Made by a program: the position numbers and the translations under genes. A model generated the notes under the pieces. It made no database searches. It was not told the DNA's origin and was given only the letters and a program-made list of their open reading frames with translations. From positions 16,780 to 80,779 of the forward strand of contig NZ_JANQOP010000099.1 of the NCBI RefSeq assembly GCF_028285745.1: a stretch of 64,000 bases of DNA, written 5' to 3'. Shown one piece after another: positions 26,426 through 35,070 of the stretch (its first letter is position 1; every line of letters begins with the position of its first letter). The stretch is from Acaryochloris sp. IP29b_bin.137. Lineage in GTDB: Bacteria > Cyanobacteriota > Cyanobacteriia > Thermosynechococcales > Thermosynechococcaceae.

Positions 26426-26457
26426 GGGTCGCTTACGAAAAGTAAACGACCCCTTTT
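26426..26457 (+). terminator. intrinsic terminator of the secreted repeat-protein gene
   Basis: GGGTCG-c-TTAC (26426-26436) pairs with GTAA-a-CGACCC (26442-26452) around a GAAAA-type loop and is followed by CTTTT. It lies about 50 bases after the stop of the repeat-protein gene. Confidence 0.75.
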
Positions 26458-26512
26458 GAAGTGCAAGTGATTTTCCACTGTGAAAGTCGCTGCATCCATC
26501 TTCATTAGATCT

Positions 26513-26540
26513 CTACTACCAAGAAATTTCTTGGTAGTAG
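26513..26540. terminator. 28-base perfect palindrome between convergent genes
   Basis: CTACTACCAAGAAA (26513-26526) and its exact complement TTTCTTGGTAGTAG (26527-26540) form an uninterrupted inverted repeat, followed on the plus strand by the T-rich GCTTTATTCTT. It sits between the plus-strand repeat-protein gene and the minus-strand DUF1823 gene and could be a second terminator or a cruciform-forming site. Confidence 0.5.
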
Positions 26541-26581
26541 GCTTTATTCTTCTCAGTCATAATGAACGCCAGGCCTCCTAC

Positions 26582-26965
26582 TTATTCAGGGTTTGAGGTC
26601 GCGGATTGCTTCAGATAGTTCAAGAACCAATTCACCGCCGTTGCCCGTCGAGTCCGGCGGGGGTTCAGTTCATCGACGGTGTAGCCACCAAAGCCCAATT
26701 CTTCTTTTAGCAATTGCTTGTTTTCTTTGGGAATGGAACGGGTGAGCTTGATTGTGGCAGGACGACTGCCAATAAAGTCAGGTGGTTCAGGGTAGATCTC
26801 TGCCCACATCTCATCAACTTGTGAGACCTCCCATTGTTGAGTCGCTGGATCATAGCGATATCCCAAGTGATACCAAAGCATTTGATTCACTATTTCATCG
26901 GCAATCTTCTCTTCCAAGATCGCCCAAAACGTTTCCGAAGTCAGTTCAGGTAGGTCTGCAGACAT
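26582..26965 (-). CDS. DUF1823 family protein
   Basis: A 127-residue soluble protein matching my memory of DUF1823, a family restricted to cyanobacteria and plastids: VNQMLWYHLGYRYDP, then YPEPPDFIGSRPATIKLTRS, PKENKQLLKEELGFGGY and ELNPRRTRRATAVNWFL. Its function is unknown. It starts 3 bases after the DUF3611 gene and lies in the same probable operon as a chlorophyll reductase and a Rieske oxygenase, which suggests a link to pigment metabolism. Confidence 0.78.
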   Translation of the reverse strand: MSADLPELTSETFWAILEEKIADEIVNQMLWYHLGYRYDPATQQWEVSQVDEMWAEIYPEPPDFIGSRPATIKLTRSIPKENKQLLKEELGFGGYTVDELNPRRTRRATAVNWFLNYLKQSATSNPE

Positions 26966-26968
26966 AGA

Positions 26969-27541
26969 TTACTGTTGAGTGGTGCGCTGAAGGAGCCAAA
27001 GCGAAGCCACCAGCCCTGCGAGTTGGCCAGCAATGGTATTGATACAAGCCTGAATCACAAATAGATCAATGGGTTCAACCAGTTGATTGGGGTTGAGGCT
27101 AAACACAGCTACGCCCTGGGAGATGGCCTTGCCAATAATGGCCCCCACAAACCACTCACCCCCGATTACGGTGACTAAAATACCCACAAGATCCGTGAGT
27201 ACAACCATTTTGAGCAATCGGAGCGTACTGGCTTTGGAGGGCACATCACCCGATGGGGCCAAGAATCGCCGTCCCCAGCGGGTATAGCGAAAACTCCAGA
27301 ACACGCTTACCCCCAGAAGCAAGATGCCCCCGACGGTGAAGAATAAGCCTAAACCACTGATGGTGTTGCTGGCTTGATTGGGATTCCCCGCTCGGCTCAA
27401 AGACGCAAACAGGACTGTCACCCCCGAAATAATCCCCAAAACCGCCTTGATCCAAAAGCTAATCCAGCCGACGATGCGGAACGACCCCCCCAAGTTCTTG
27501 AAATTGGGAGCCCGGGATAGAGAATCAGACGGTCGGGTCAT
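26969..27541 (-). CDS. DUF3611 family membrane protein (Tic21/PIC1-like)
   Basis: A 190-residue integral membrane protein with four helices (about 24-46, 63-82, 108-130, 160-185). The N-terminal LGGSFRIVGWISFWIKAVLG and the YTRWGRRF loop are typical of DUF3611, the family that includes the plant chloroplast envelope protein Tic21/PIC1, for which protein import and iron permease roles have been proposed. It starts 6 bases after bciB and ends 3 bases before the DUF1823 gene, so cotranscription is very likely. Confidence 0.82.
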   Translation of the reverse strand: MTRPSDSLSRAPNFKNLGGSFRIVGWISFWIKAVLGIISGVTVLFASLSRAGNPNQASNTISGLGLFFTVGGILLLGVSVFWSFRYTRWGRRFLAPSGDVPSKASTLRLLKMVVLTDLVGILVTVIGGEWFVGAIIGKAISQGVAVFSLNPNQLVEPIDLFVIQACINTIAGQLAGLVASLWLLQRTTQQ

Positions 27542-27547
27542 TCAGGG

Positions 27548-28741
27548 TTAATCCGGTAAGTCATATTGACTAACAATGCGCTTTGCGTACTCAGGCACGT
27601 GGGCATCTACCTTATCAGGGTAGTTACGCTTCACGTAGAGATAGTTACGGGTAAAGTGCGAATCAATCGAGAACCGCGCATATTCTAAACCTCGGGGGCC
27701 AATCTTGTCGATCACCACACCCATCAATTTGGCTGCCCACATGGGTAAAGTAACTCCTTTGTCATAGGCCGGGATGCTGTTTTGCACTGCCGCATGGCGA
27801 TCGCCTTCAGACATCACAGGCTGAGTCTCCAGTTGATCCATCACCAAATCCAGCATCTCCTGCCCCGTCTCGTTACGAACCACCAGCCACTGCCAGCCAA
27901 AAGGAGAGCCCATATAGCCCACCACTAGATCAGCTAGAGAGTTGGTGTAATCAAAACAGCTCATACACGAGGGAGCAAAAATATCCTTGAGCTTATTGGT
28001 CTTCAGGCCAAAGAAGGGTACTGTCTCAATCGAGCCATCTTCATGCTTAAAGTGGATGCGGAAGTCCTGCATAAATTCGTAGTGGACCACCGTATCTGGA
28101 GATCGGCTAGTCGTTTCTAAAAAGGTTTGCAACCCCGCTCGATTCACATTGTCCACACAGGGTGTCCCCAGGACGTAGAGCTTCTCCAGCCCTAAACTAT
28201 CTTGCACCGACCGTAGCGCTTGGGTTTGACATCCCACCCCAATCACACAGAGACGCTTCATCCCGGACTGTTCGATCTGCTCCAAGACCGAGAGATTGGG
28301 GGAGAGGGTCGGCTTGTTGACCCGTGCTGCCAGCACTTCTTCCGGAGTCCGGGCGATAATCGGTTTGGGTTGAAACCGATCTTCATCCGTATTTTGAATA
28401 CAAACGACCCCCTCGACTTTGCCCTGCTTCAGCATTTCCATACCGATGGTGCTGACAATCCCCGTCCATTGGGCACCGGGGATCGGCTCGACCTTGCGGG
28501 CCGTCATCATTTGAGTACTGACCCCAAAATACCAATCGTCCTCATTATTCAAGTCACGGCTGCGGCCATGGGCTTTCTCTTCTAGCTCAGTCACCTGCTG
28601 ATTGAGGAAGGCACAGGCTTCTTTGACGTAGTGAATATAGTAGGTATCACATAGCCCGCACTCACTACAGAGTTCTTTTGCTGGTCGGCGACTCGTAGAT
28701 TTGAGGGCTTTGGCTTTTTTATGGGGTTGTACCGCAGTCAT
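27548..28741 (-). CDS. bciB: BciB-type divinyl chlorophyllide 8-vinyl reductase (HCAR/FrhB family)
   Basis: Reduces the 8-vinyl group of divinyl (proto)chlorophyllide using ferredoxin, a late step of chlorophyll synthesis. The 397-residue protein belongs to the FrhB/coenzyme F420-type family. The N-terminal iron-sulphur Cys are C25, C28, C31 and C43 (LCSECGLCDTYY), followed by VIGVGCQTQALR, a flavin-region GTPCVDN and the second Cys pair APSCMSCFDYTNSLADL. It resembles Slr1923 of Synechocystis. The plant paralogue reduces 7-hydroxymethyl chlorophyll, so that alternative exists. The neighbouring Rieske oxygenase supports pigment metabolism. Confidence 0.87.
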   Translation of the reverse strand: MTAVQPHKKAKALKSTSRRPAKELCSECGLCDTYYIHYVKEACAFLNQQVTELEEKAHGRSRDLNNEDDWYFGVSTQMMTARKVEPIPGAQWTGIVSTIGMEMLKQGKVEGVVCIQNTDEDRFQPKPIIARTPEEVLAARVNKPTLSPNLSVLEQIEQSGMKRLCVIGVGCQTQALRSVQDSLGLEKLYVLGTPCVDNVNRAGLQTFLETTSRSPDTVVHYEFMQDFRIHFKHEDGSIETVPFFGLKTNKLKDIFAPSCMSCFDYTNSLADLVVGYMGSPFGWQWLVVRNETGQEMLDLVMDQLETQPVMSEGDRHAAVQNSIPAYDKGVTLPMWAAKLMGVVIDKIGPRGLEYARFSIDSHFTRNYLYVKRNYPDKVDAHVPEYAKRIVSQYDLPD

Positions 28742-28870
28742 AGTTAAGGTAGGGGTCAGTACCTTGCTTCAGGGGACTGAACTTAGGGGTTATTCAACAT
28801 TCCGATTGTAAACAGTTTCGGGGTCGTGGCCAAAACCCCACTCTGTTTTTCTGCTATGGCTGGATAGCGG

Positions 28871-30412
28871 TCAATCGTTATGGGCATGATCAAACTCATA
28901 AACATAAAACAGGCGGCTGAAGCGCTGCAGTAAATAGCCACCTATGGCGAAGGTCACACTACAGAACACTAACTCCCAAAACTCTAGTGGGGGAGCCATT
29001 AAGAATAAAGAGGCATCTGGGTGAGTGAGCGCGTATAGAGCTTGCGATCGCGCATCCAGCATCACCGCCAACCCAAAACACACCACGGCGCTAATCCATG
29101 CCACCCTTTTTGTCTGCTGAATACGCTTTAAGGCGGTACGGCACACTTGGCAATCTTTGGTGTGAGTCTGCCAAATATCGAACAGCTGTTCTTTATCTCG
29201 CTGAGGGGGAGGCAGTTGAGCATCACACTGCCAGGGGATGCCCCCGCCTGCCCGAGTCTTGATCCATTGCCGCAGGGCAATCACCATCTTGTCTTGCGGA
29301 TTAGGTGTATAAACGTTCTCTAACCAACTTCCCTGCTCTTGGTGCCCCATTCGTTGCTCTTGGTAGTGCAGGAATACTAAGTCTTGATGGAGGAACAACG
29401 GCGCTAAAACATGTCCTAACCACACCGGCATCGGCCAAGCAAAGAAGCCAAATCCAGGCGGCGTTTTGCCGTCCTTATCTTTAACTAAGATCTGACAACC
29501 AATATGACGGCACCAACCCGGACGCGTTGGGCTAGCATAGAGGGCCAGAATCATCTTCCCTCCGCCTTTGTAGGTTGATTCAGCCCGCATATGACACGGC
29601 GGCTGAAAGTCATGAATCGCTTGTTTGAGCATGCCGGATACGGGTTGGATATCATGGGCAAACCCTTCCTGTGTGGACATCTCACGCACAGTGTTCATGG
29701 TGAAATAGTTGGCATCCCGATAGCGATTGCCCATAATGCCGTGATGAGAGACGGGGACATGGGCTGGGTCAGCAACATTTTCCATAAAGAAGTCCCAGCC
29801 ATAGGGCAGATCCCGCACATACCAGAACAGTTTAACGACTCGATCAGACCGTTCTTCTAGCTCAGGAATAAGCCGTGGAGATCGTTCCTGGCTCAGGGAA
29901 TGCGATGTTTCGCTGGCATCAGGCCAGACCCAAATTAACCCTTGCTGAACTTGAGTCGGATATGCGATCGCACAAGATCGCGAATTGGCCCGATGCTGTT
30001 TAGCCGTCTCTAAATCGAAACTTTGGGGAATATCTAAACAGTGCCCATCCGCATCAAATCGCCAGGCATGATACGCACACATCAAGGTGCCATCCACTTC
30101 GAGCCGCCCTTCCGATAGCGGCGCGAGGCGGTGAGGACAGCGATCTTCAAAACAGTGCCATTTTCCCTGCTGATCATGCCAAATCACCAGCTCTTTTCCC
30201 AACAATTGAATAGCGTGGGGACTTTTCAGATCTAGAAAGTCAACCACCGCCACGGGATACCACTGTTGGGTCCATTGAAATTGCTCCGGTGCAGCGAGGG
30301 GAGGCTCTGCTGCTGCCTGGGGCGGTGTGGTCTCTACCGGTTGGGACGGGGTGGATTGTTCCTCAAGGAACAGTCGGTTTTGAGTCGTCACTGCCTTAAC
30401 GATTGCGCTCAC
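28871..30412 (-). CDS. Rieske oxygenase of the PaO/PTC52/Tic55 type
   Basis: A 513-residue membrane-anchored oxygenase. The [2Fe-2S] Rieske site is C92/H94 (RCPHRLAPLSEG) and C112/H115 (CAYHAWRFD). The mononuclear iron ligands are D215, H218 and H223 (NVADPAHVPVSHH). A redox CxxC at C421/C424 (KDCQVCRT) marks the PaO/PTC52/Tic55 clade rather than chlorophyllide a oxygenase. Two C-terminal membrane helices (about 437-455 and 470-490) anchor it. Plant relatives act on pheophorbide, protochlorophyllide or chlorophyll catabolites. It lies 129 bases upstream of bciB on the same strand. The substrate is not determined by the sequence. Confidence 0.88.
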   Translation of the reverse strand: MSAIVKAVTTQNRLFLEEQSTPSQPVETTPPQAAAEPPLAAPEQFQWTQQWYPVAVVDFLDLKSPHAIQLLGKELVIWHDQQGKWHCFEDRCPHRLAPLSEGRLEVDGTLMCAYHAWRFDADGHCLDIPQSFDLETAKQHRANSRSCAIAYPTQVQQGLIWVWPDASETSHSLSQERSPRLIPELEERSDRVVKLFWYVRDLPYGWDFFMENVADPAHVPVSHHGIMGNRYRDANYFTMNTVREMSTQEGFAHDIQPVSGMLKQAIHDFQPPCHMRAESTYKGGGKMILALYASPTRPGWCRHIGCQILVKDKDGKTPPGFGFFAWPMPVWLGHVLAPLFLHQDLVFLHYQEQRMGHQEQGSWLENVYTPNPQDKMVIALRQWIKTRAGGGIPWQCDAQLPPPQRDKEQLFDIWQTHTKDCQVCRTALKRIQQTKRVAWISAVVCFGLAVMLDARSQALYALTHPDASLFLMAPPLEFWELVFCSVTFAIGGYLLQRFSRLFYVYEFDHAHND

Positions 30413-30742
30413 AGATAGGGTGCATCTCCCCTAATATAATCCTCAACGTCCAACGGTTTAACCGATTCACGTTCAGCGCATCGGCTTCTCACACCAGGCC
30501 TTCACTTCACTGATGCAATGACGCTAAAGGAAAAGGTCTGTGAACCTCTGTCTCTATTGAAACGTCAGTCTTTTAGATGATGTCCAGCATCTACCATCGT
30601 TTGACAAAAGGCCAAAGAATAAGAATTATAATCCCCAGAAGCTTTGACAAGAATCCGAGGAGCCCTGAACTCGATTTGTCTCCGGCTTGTTTAGACTCGC
30701 TTATTCTCTATTTCGTTGTCCACCCTCAACCCTAAGTGACTC
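30413..30742. other. divergent promoter region
   Basis: 330 bases between the divergent Rieske oxygenase and HpsJ-like genes. No gene was seen. A TTGACA at 30601-30606 and a perfect TATAAT at 30627-30632 point toward the HpsJ-like gene, but the 20-base spacing is longer than ideal. Confidence 0.4.
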
Positions 30743-31552
30743 ATGACCGTCTCTGAGAACCGCCCTAACTTGCCGCCCTCATCCCGGGTTCTGACCTTGG
30801 TGGGTCTAATTTTAATTCTGACTTTCTTTCTCGATTTTCTGGTTCGTTTAACCTCCCCACAACTCGCAAATGCAGAGATCCAATTGACCCTGCTGAATGA
30901 TCTAATTGATCGAGGCGTGATTCCGCTGATCGGCTTATCCCTGATTTATGCGGGCTTTTGGTTCCATTTATATACTAAGCCTCCTCTCTCTGCTGACTCC
31001 CACAACGGTAAAGAACTGCGAGCGGCATGGCAGGATCCCAAATTTTGGACGTTTGTCTTCGCTAGCCTGCTGGGACTGATGTTTTTGCTGATTATTCCGT
31101 TTCACTATGCCAAAACCGGAGAAGTGATCCAGAAGGCCTTAGATCAGGTCGAGTCTGAGTGGACCCGTAACAAAGCCACGATTGATCAACAGCTTAATCA
31201 GGTCAAATTGGAAGAGCAGGAATGGCAATCTATCCTCAAGGATCCAACTCAGCTTGAGCAACGTTTGCAAAATCCACAATTACCGCCCCAGCAAAAGGCC
31301 GCACTCACTCAACTCAAAACGAATCCACAATTGCTGAAACAAAGTGCAGATGCTCGCATTAAGCAACTGCAGCAACAGCAAACCCAGGCTGCAGGGCAGT
31401 TAGCGGATGCGGAGAAACGCAAGTCTGAAGTCGTCAGCCGGGCAGAGGGAGAGCGATCCTTGACCCGTTTACGGGCAGGCATTAGAAGTATCTTGTTAGC
31501 TATCGCCTTTGCCAGTATCGGCTGGACTGGATTGCGCGACTCTTCCAACTAG
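30743..31552 (+). CDS. HpsJ-like membrane protein with coiled coil
   Basis: A 269-residue protein with helices near 17-36, 52-72, 93-115 and 245-262. A long Gln-rich helical segment (about 125-235, for example QLNQVKLEEQEWQ and KQLQQQQTQAAGQ) probably forms a coiled coil between the third and last helix. The N-terminal half (LVGLILILTFFLDFLVRL, LNDLIDRGVIPLIGLSLIYAG) resembles cyanobacterial HpsJ-family proteins, named from a hormogonium polysaccharide locus. A role in surface polysaccharide secretion is only suggested by that name. It is followed by murF after 66 bases. Confidence 0.65.
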   Translation: MTVSENRPNLPPSSRVLTLVGLILILTFFLDFLVRLTSPQLANAEIQLTLLNDLIDRGVIPLIGLSLIYAGFWFHLYTKPPLSADSHNGKELRAAWQDPKFWTFVFASLLGLMFLLIIPFHYAKTGEVIQKALDQVESEWTRNKATIDQQLNQVKLEEQEWQSILKDPTQLEQRLQNPQLPPQQKAALTQLKTNPQLLKQSADARIKQLQQQQTQAAGQLADAEKRKSEVVSRAEGERSLTRLRAGIRSILLAIAFASIGWTGLRDSSN

Positions 31553-31618
31553 GGCCAAAAGACGACTCGCAGGGTTTAGGAGATAATGACTAGCAGTCTT
31601 TAGAACGCATCCTTCCCC

Positions 31619-32965
31619 ATGACCTTGCAGGCCCCCCTTGCCCAACTGATCGAGGTTTTATCTGCGCAGCCTCTCAATCTCCCTAGTGCATTGACGTCCC
31701 AACAAGTGCAAGGCGTTAATACCGATACCCGCAGCCTAAAGCCAAACGAGATTTTTCTTGCCCTGTCTGGGGAGCAGTTTGATGGGCATCGGTTCGCCAA
31801 ACAGGCCGTGCAGCAGGGGGCAATTGCAGCTATTGTCGATCACTCCATCGACGCGGCGATTCCGCAATTAGTGGTTCCCAATACCCTAGTCGCCTATCAA
31901 CGCTTAGGACAGTGGTGGCGGCAGCAGTTTCAAATTCCCATCATTGCTATTACGGGATCTGTGGGCAAAACCACCACCAAAGAGCTGATTTCTGCGGTCC
32001 TCGGCACCGCCGGGTCCGTTCTTAAAACGGAAGCCAACTACAACAACGAAATTGGCGTGCCCAAAACATTACTGGGTCTAACCCCCGATCATGACTATGC
32101 CGTGGTCGAAATGGGGATGCGAGGCCCGGGGGAAATTGCTGAATTAGCCCAGATTGCCCAACCCACGATTGGCGTGATTACCAACGTGGGCACGGCTCAT
32201 ATTGGCCGCTTGGGCTCCAGGGAAGCGATTGCCAACGCCAAATGTGAACTACTGGCCCAGATGCCTTCAGATAGTTTTGCGATTCTCAACGCCGATAACC
32301 CCCTGCTGATTGAAACGGCCAAAACGGTGTGGCAGGGGGCTCAAGTCACCTATGGTCTCGAATCTGGCGATGTACGGGGACGGCTGGAGGCTCAAACCCT
32401 ACAGGTCGAGGGAGATGTATTCCCACTCCCCCTGCCGGGTGCCCACAATGCGTTGAACTATTTAGCGGCCCTTGCGATCGCACGTCATCTCAACCTCGAT
32501 CTGGCACCTCTACGACAAGGCATCTCTCTTCAACTCCCGTCAGGTCGGGCTCGAAAACTCACCCTGCCCAACGATGTGGTGATTTTAGATGAAACGTATA
32601 ATGCCGGACTGGAATCGATGCAGGCCGCGCTACATTTACTGGCCCAAACACCAGGCCAGCGTCGCATTGCAGTACTGGGTCCGATGAAAGAATTAGGAGA
32701 CTATGCCCCCGAACTCCATCGCCAAGTGGGCAACCTTGTACAAACACTCAATATCGATCAGCTCTTGATCCTCGATCAAGGGCCGGAAGGAACTGCCTTA
32801 GCAGCGGGAACAACCACTGTCCCCACTGAGCAGTTCGGTGAGCATCAAGCCCTGATGGACTATCTTGATCAGCATATTCAGCCCGGCGATTGTCTGCTGT
32901 GCAAAGCGTCTCACTCAGTTGGCCTCGAGCGGATTGTCGACCATCTCACCCAAGCCAAGGCTTAG
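31619..32965 (+). CDS. murF: UDP-MurNAc-tripeptide--D-Ala-D-Ala ligase
   Basis: Adds D-Ala-D-Ala to UDP-MurNAc-tripeptide, the last cytosolic step of the peptidoglycan precursor. The 448-residue protein has the three Mur-ligase domains: the N-terminal substrate domain with NTDTRSLKPNEIFLALSG, the central ATP domain with P-loop ITGSVGKTTTKELI, YNNEIGVPKTLL and NVGTAHIGRLGS, and the C-terminal domain with LDETYNAGLESM and VLGPMKELG. It ends 4 bases from the convergent rph gene. Confidence 0.95.
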   Translation: MTLQAPLAQLIEVLSAQPLNLPSALTSQQVQGVNTDTRSLKPNEIFLALSGEQFDGHRFAKQAVQQGAIAAIVDHSIDAAIPQLVVPNTLVAYQRLGQWWRQQFQIPIIAITGSVGKTTTKELISAVLGTAGSVLKTEANYNNEIGVPKTLLGLTPDHDYAVVEMGMRGPGEIAELAQIAQPTIGVITNVGTAHIGRLGSREAIANAKCELLAQMPSDSFAILNADNPLLIETAKTVWQGAQVTYGLESGDVRGRLEAQTLQVEGDVFPLPLPGAHNALNYLAALAIARHLNLDLAPLRQGISLQLPSGRARKLTLPNDVVILDETYNAGLESMQAALHLLAQTPGQRRIAVLGPMKELGDYAPELHRQVGNLVQTLNIDQLLILDQGPEGTALAAGTTTVPTEQFGEHQALMDYLDQHIQPGDCLLCKASHSVGLERIVDHLTQAKA

Positions 32966-32969
32966 TCTG

Positions 32970-33689
32970 TTACGAGCCTAACGCTTGGCGTTGCGCCGTA
33001 ATCAGCTTCTGAATGCCAATTTCGGCGAGATCGAGCATTTGATTGAGCTGCGGTCGGGGTAATGTGCCTTCTTCGGCAGTACCTTGCACTTCCAGGAGTT
33101 CTAATTGCTCTGTTGCCACCACGTTCAAATCCACAGCAGCACCCACATCTTCTGGGTAATTCAGATCCAAAAATGCTTGCCCTTCCAATAACCCCACGGA
33201 TACAGCTGCTACATGGTGACGAATGGGAGAGTGCTCTAGCTCGCCCTTGCTGACCAACTGATTGACCGCATCCACCAAAGCAACAAAACCGCCCGTAATG
33301 GACGTGGTCCGTGTTCCTGCGTCGGCTTGTAAGACATCCGCATCCACTACCAAGGTGCGCTCTCCCAGGGCTTGCAAATCGAGCGCTGCCCGCAAGCTTC
33401 GACCAATCAACCGCTGAATTTCTTGCGTACGGCCCGATAATTTCATCAGTTCTCGGCGCTGCCGTTCGGGGGTGGCCCCGGGCAGCATCCGATATTCTGC
33501 GGTTAGCCAGCCTTGTCCAGTCTCTTCTAGAAACTTGGGCACACCGGGTTGCACCGAAACGGTGCAGAGTACTTTTGTCTGTCCACATTCTGCTAGTACC
33601 GATCCCGCCGCAAAGCGGGTATACTCTCGGTGAAAGTGGATAGGACGAAGCTGATCCGGTTGACGGCCATCAGGACGTTGCCAAGTCAT
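32970..33689 (-). CDS. rph: ribonuclease PH
   Basis: A phosphorolytic 3'-5' exoribonuclease that trims the 3' ends of tRNA precursors. The 239-residue protein is of usual length and carries family blocks [80 protein letters not shown] and [18 protein letters not shown] 208-codon frame at 32962-33588 on the same strand is a shadow of this gene. Confidence 0.95.
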   Translation of the reverse strand: MTWQRPDGRQPDQLRPIHFHREYTRFAAGSVLAECGQTKVLCTVSVQPGVPKFLEETGQGWLTAEYRMLPGATPERQRRELMKLSGRTQEIQRLIGRSLRAALDLQALGERTLVVDADVLQADAGTRTTSITGGFVALVDAVNQLVSKGELEHSPIRHHVAAVSVGLLEGQAFLDLNYPEDVGAAVDLNVVATEQLELLEVQGTAEEGTLPRPQLNQMLDLAEIGIQKLITAQRQALGS

Positions 33690-33913
33690 GTATGCTAATT
33701 CTCAACGACAGTGGGATGGGCATCTGCCCCTTACGGTGCGGCCAAACCTCAACCAGCATACTCTACATTGCCCCCTCAAGATTCCGGCTGAGATCAAGGA
33801 TTCTTTCAAAACTTAATACTTCTGGTTAAATTGTTGACGGATTCCATAGATATGGTGTTGACTATGGGGGAAAGTTACAGGTGAACGCTACATCTGTTGT
33901 TAGCATCTAAACT

Positions 33914-34450
33914 ATGGTCGCTCAGCTAGACACTCCTCCCCGCCCAGTCGATTCTCCAGCACGCCACATTATCGAAGGCTTGGTTCAAATCTTTACCGCT
34001 CCGCATCGCAGTTTTTTTACCTCGGTAATGGCACAAGCGCTACGGGAAGCTGGGCAAGGAACGCGAGTTCTTGTCGTCCAATTTTTGAAAGGGGGCATCA
34101 ATATGGGCCACCACCACCCCATGCATCTCTGTCAACACTTGGACTGGTATCGCTGTAATCTACCTCGCTGCATCGATACCCCAGAGCTAGAAACAGACGA
34201 AATGCAGGCCATGCAGGATCTGTGGCAGCATACCCAAACTGCGATCGCACAGGGAGATTACTCCCTCGTGATTTTAGATGAACTCAGTTTGGCGCTTCAT
34301 CTCGATCTGATCCCTGAAGCCGAAGTCTTATCACTGATTCAACAACGCCCTCGGCATATTGATATGATTTTGACGGGGCCGAATATGCCCTCATCGCTAA
34401 TGGATGTTGCTGACCAAATTACTGAGCTGCGACGTACGGTTTGTCCCTAG
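33914..34450 (+). CDS. CobO/BtuR-like protein with lost P-loop
   Basis: A 178-residue protein with the overall sequence of the CobO/BtuR corrinoid adenosyltransferase family: GTRVLVVQFLKGG, the Walker B-like LVILDELSLAL, LIQQRPRHIDMILTGPNMP and DVADQITELR. Where CobO has the ATP-binding GNGKGKTT, this protein reads APHRSFFT, so the invariant Lys and Gly residues are missing. The C-terminal tail is also short. It probably does not adenosylate cobalamin by the usual mechanism and may be a binding or regulatory paralogue. It precedes dcd by 16 bases, so the two are likely cotranscribed. Confidence 0.8.
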   Translation: MVAQLDTPPRPVDSPARHIIEGLVQIFTAPHRSFFTSVMAQALREAGQGTRVLVVQFLKGGINMGHHHPMHLCQHLDWYRCNLPRCIDTPELETDEMQAMQDLWQHTQTAIAQGDYSLVILDELSLALHLDLIPEAEVLSLIQQRPRHIDMILTGPNMPSSLMDVADQITELRRTVCP

Positions 34451-34466
34451 CGCTCAAGAGGTTTCT

Positions 34467-35063
34467 GTGATCAAAAATGATGCTTGGATAACCCAAATGG
34501 CGAATCAAGGGATGATTCATCCTTTTGAGCCCCATTTAGTGCGGGAAATCGAGGGCAGTACCGGTCTCCCGCACCGCGTGATTAGCTATGGCTTGTCTTC
34601 CTACGGTTACGATTTACGCCTGAGTGCCAAGGAGTTTCGGGTCTTTCGCCATATCCCTGGCACCATTGTGGATCCCAAACAGTTCAATCCCGCCAATCTG
34701 GAGCCTGCAGATTTACATGAGGATGAGAATGGCAGCTACTTTATTTTGCCAGCCCACTCTTATGGTCTGGGCGTCGCTTTAGAGCGCTTGGCCGTGCCCG
34801 AGAATGTCACGGTTATTTGTATTGGCAAAAGCACCTATGCCCGCATTGGCCTGATTGCCAATTTGACTCCAGCTGAGGCTGGCTGGCGGGGCCATTTAAC
34901 CCTAGAATTTTCCAACTCCTCTAGCGCTGACTGCCGCATTTACGCCAACGAGGGGATTGTCCAACTCCTTTTCTTCGAAGGCGAGCCCTGCACGGTGAGT
35001 TATGAAACCCGCCAGGGTAAATATCAAGACCAAGATGAGCAAGTGACGCTGGCAAGGCTTTAA
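34467..35063 (+). CDS. dcd: dCTP deaminase
   Basis: Deaminates dCTP to dUTP for thymidylate synthesis. I chose GTG 34467 (MIKNDAWITQMA) over the longer frame from 34404, because the extra 21 residues lie inside the upstream gene and a purine-rich AAGAGG precedes the GTG. The resulting 198 residues match the family. Key motifs are SYGLSSYGYDLRLS, GKSTYARIGL and the catalytic segment AGWRGHLTLEFSN, with the C-terminal YQDQ. It is cotranscribed with the CobO-like gene. Confidence 0.93.
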   Translation: MIKNDAWITQMANQGMIHPFEPHLVREIEGSTGLPHRVISYGLSSYGYDLRLSAKEFRVFRHIPGTIVDPKQFNPANLEPADLHEDENGSYFILPAHSYGLGVALERLAVPENVTVICIGKSTYARIGLIANLTPAEAGWRGHLTLEFSNSSSADCRIYANEGIVQLLFFEGEPCTVSYETRQGKYQDQDEQVTLARL

Positions 35064-35070
35064 ACCCGAG

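Noticed and set aside
28220..28585. 121-codon frame antisense to bciB
   Set aside because: Shadow of a well-supported gene; His/Leu-rich and without motifs.
32962..33588. 208-codon frame on minus
   Set aside because: It is an alternative frame of rph, which has full family similarity. The Arg/Ser/Gly/Ala-rich translation is typical of a shadow.
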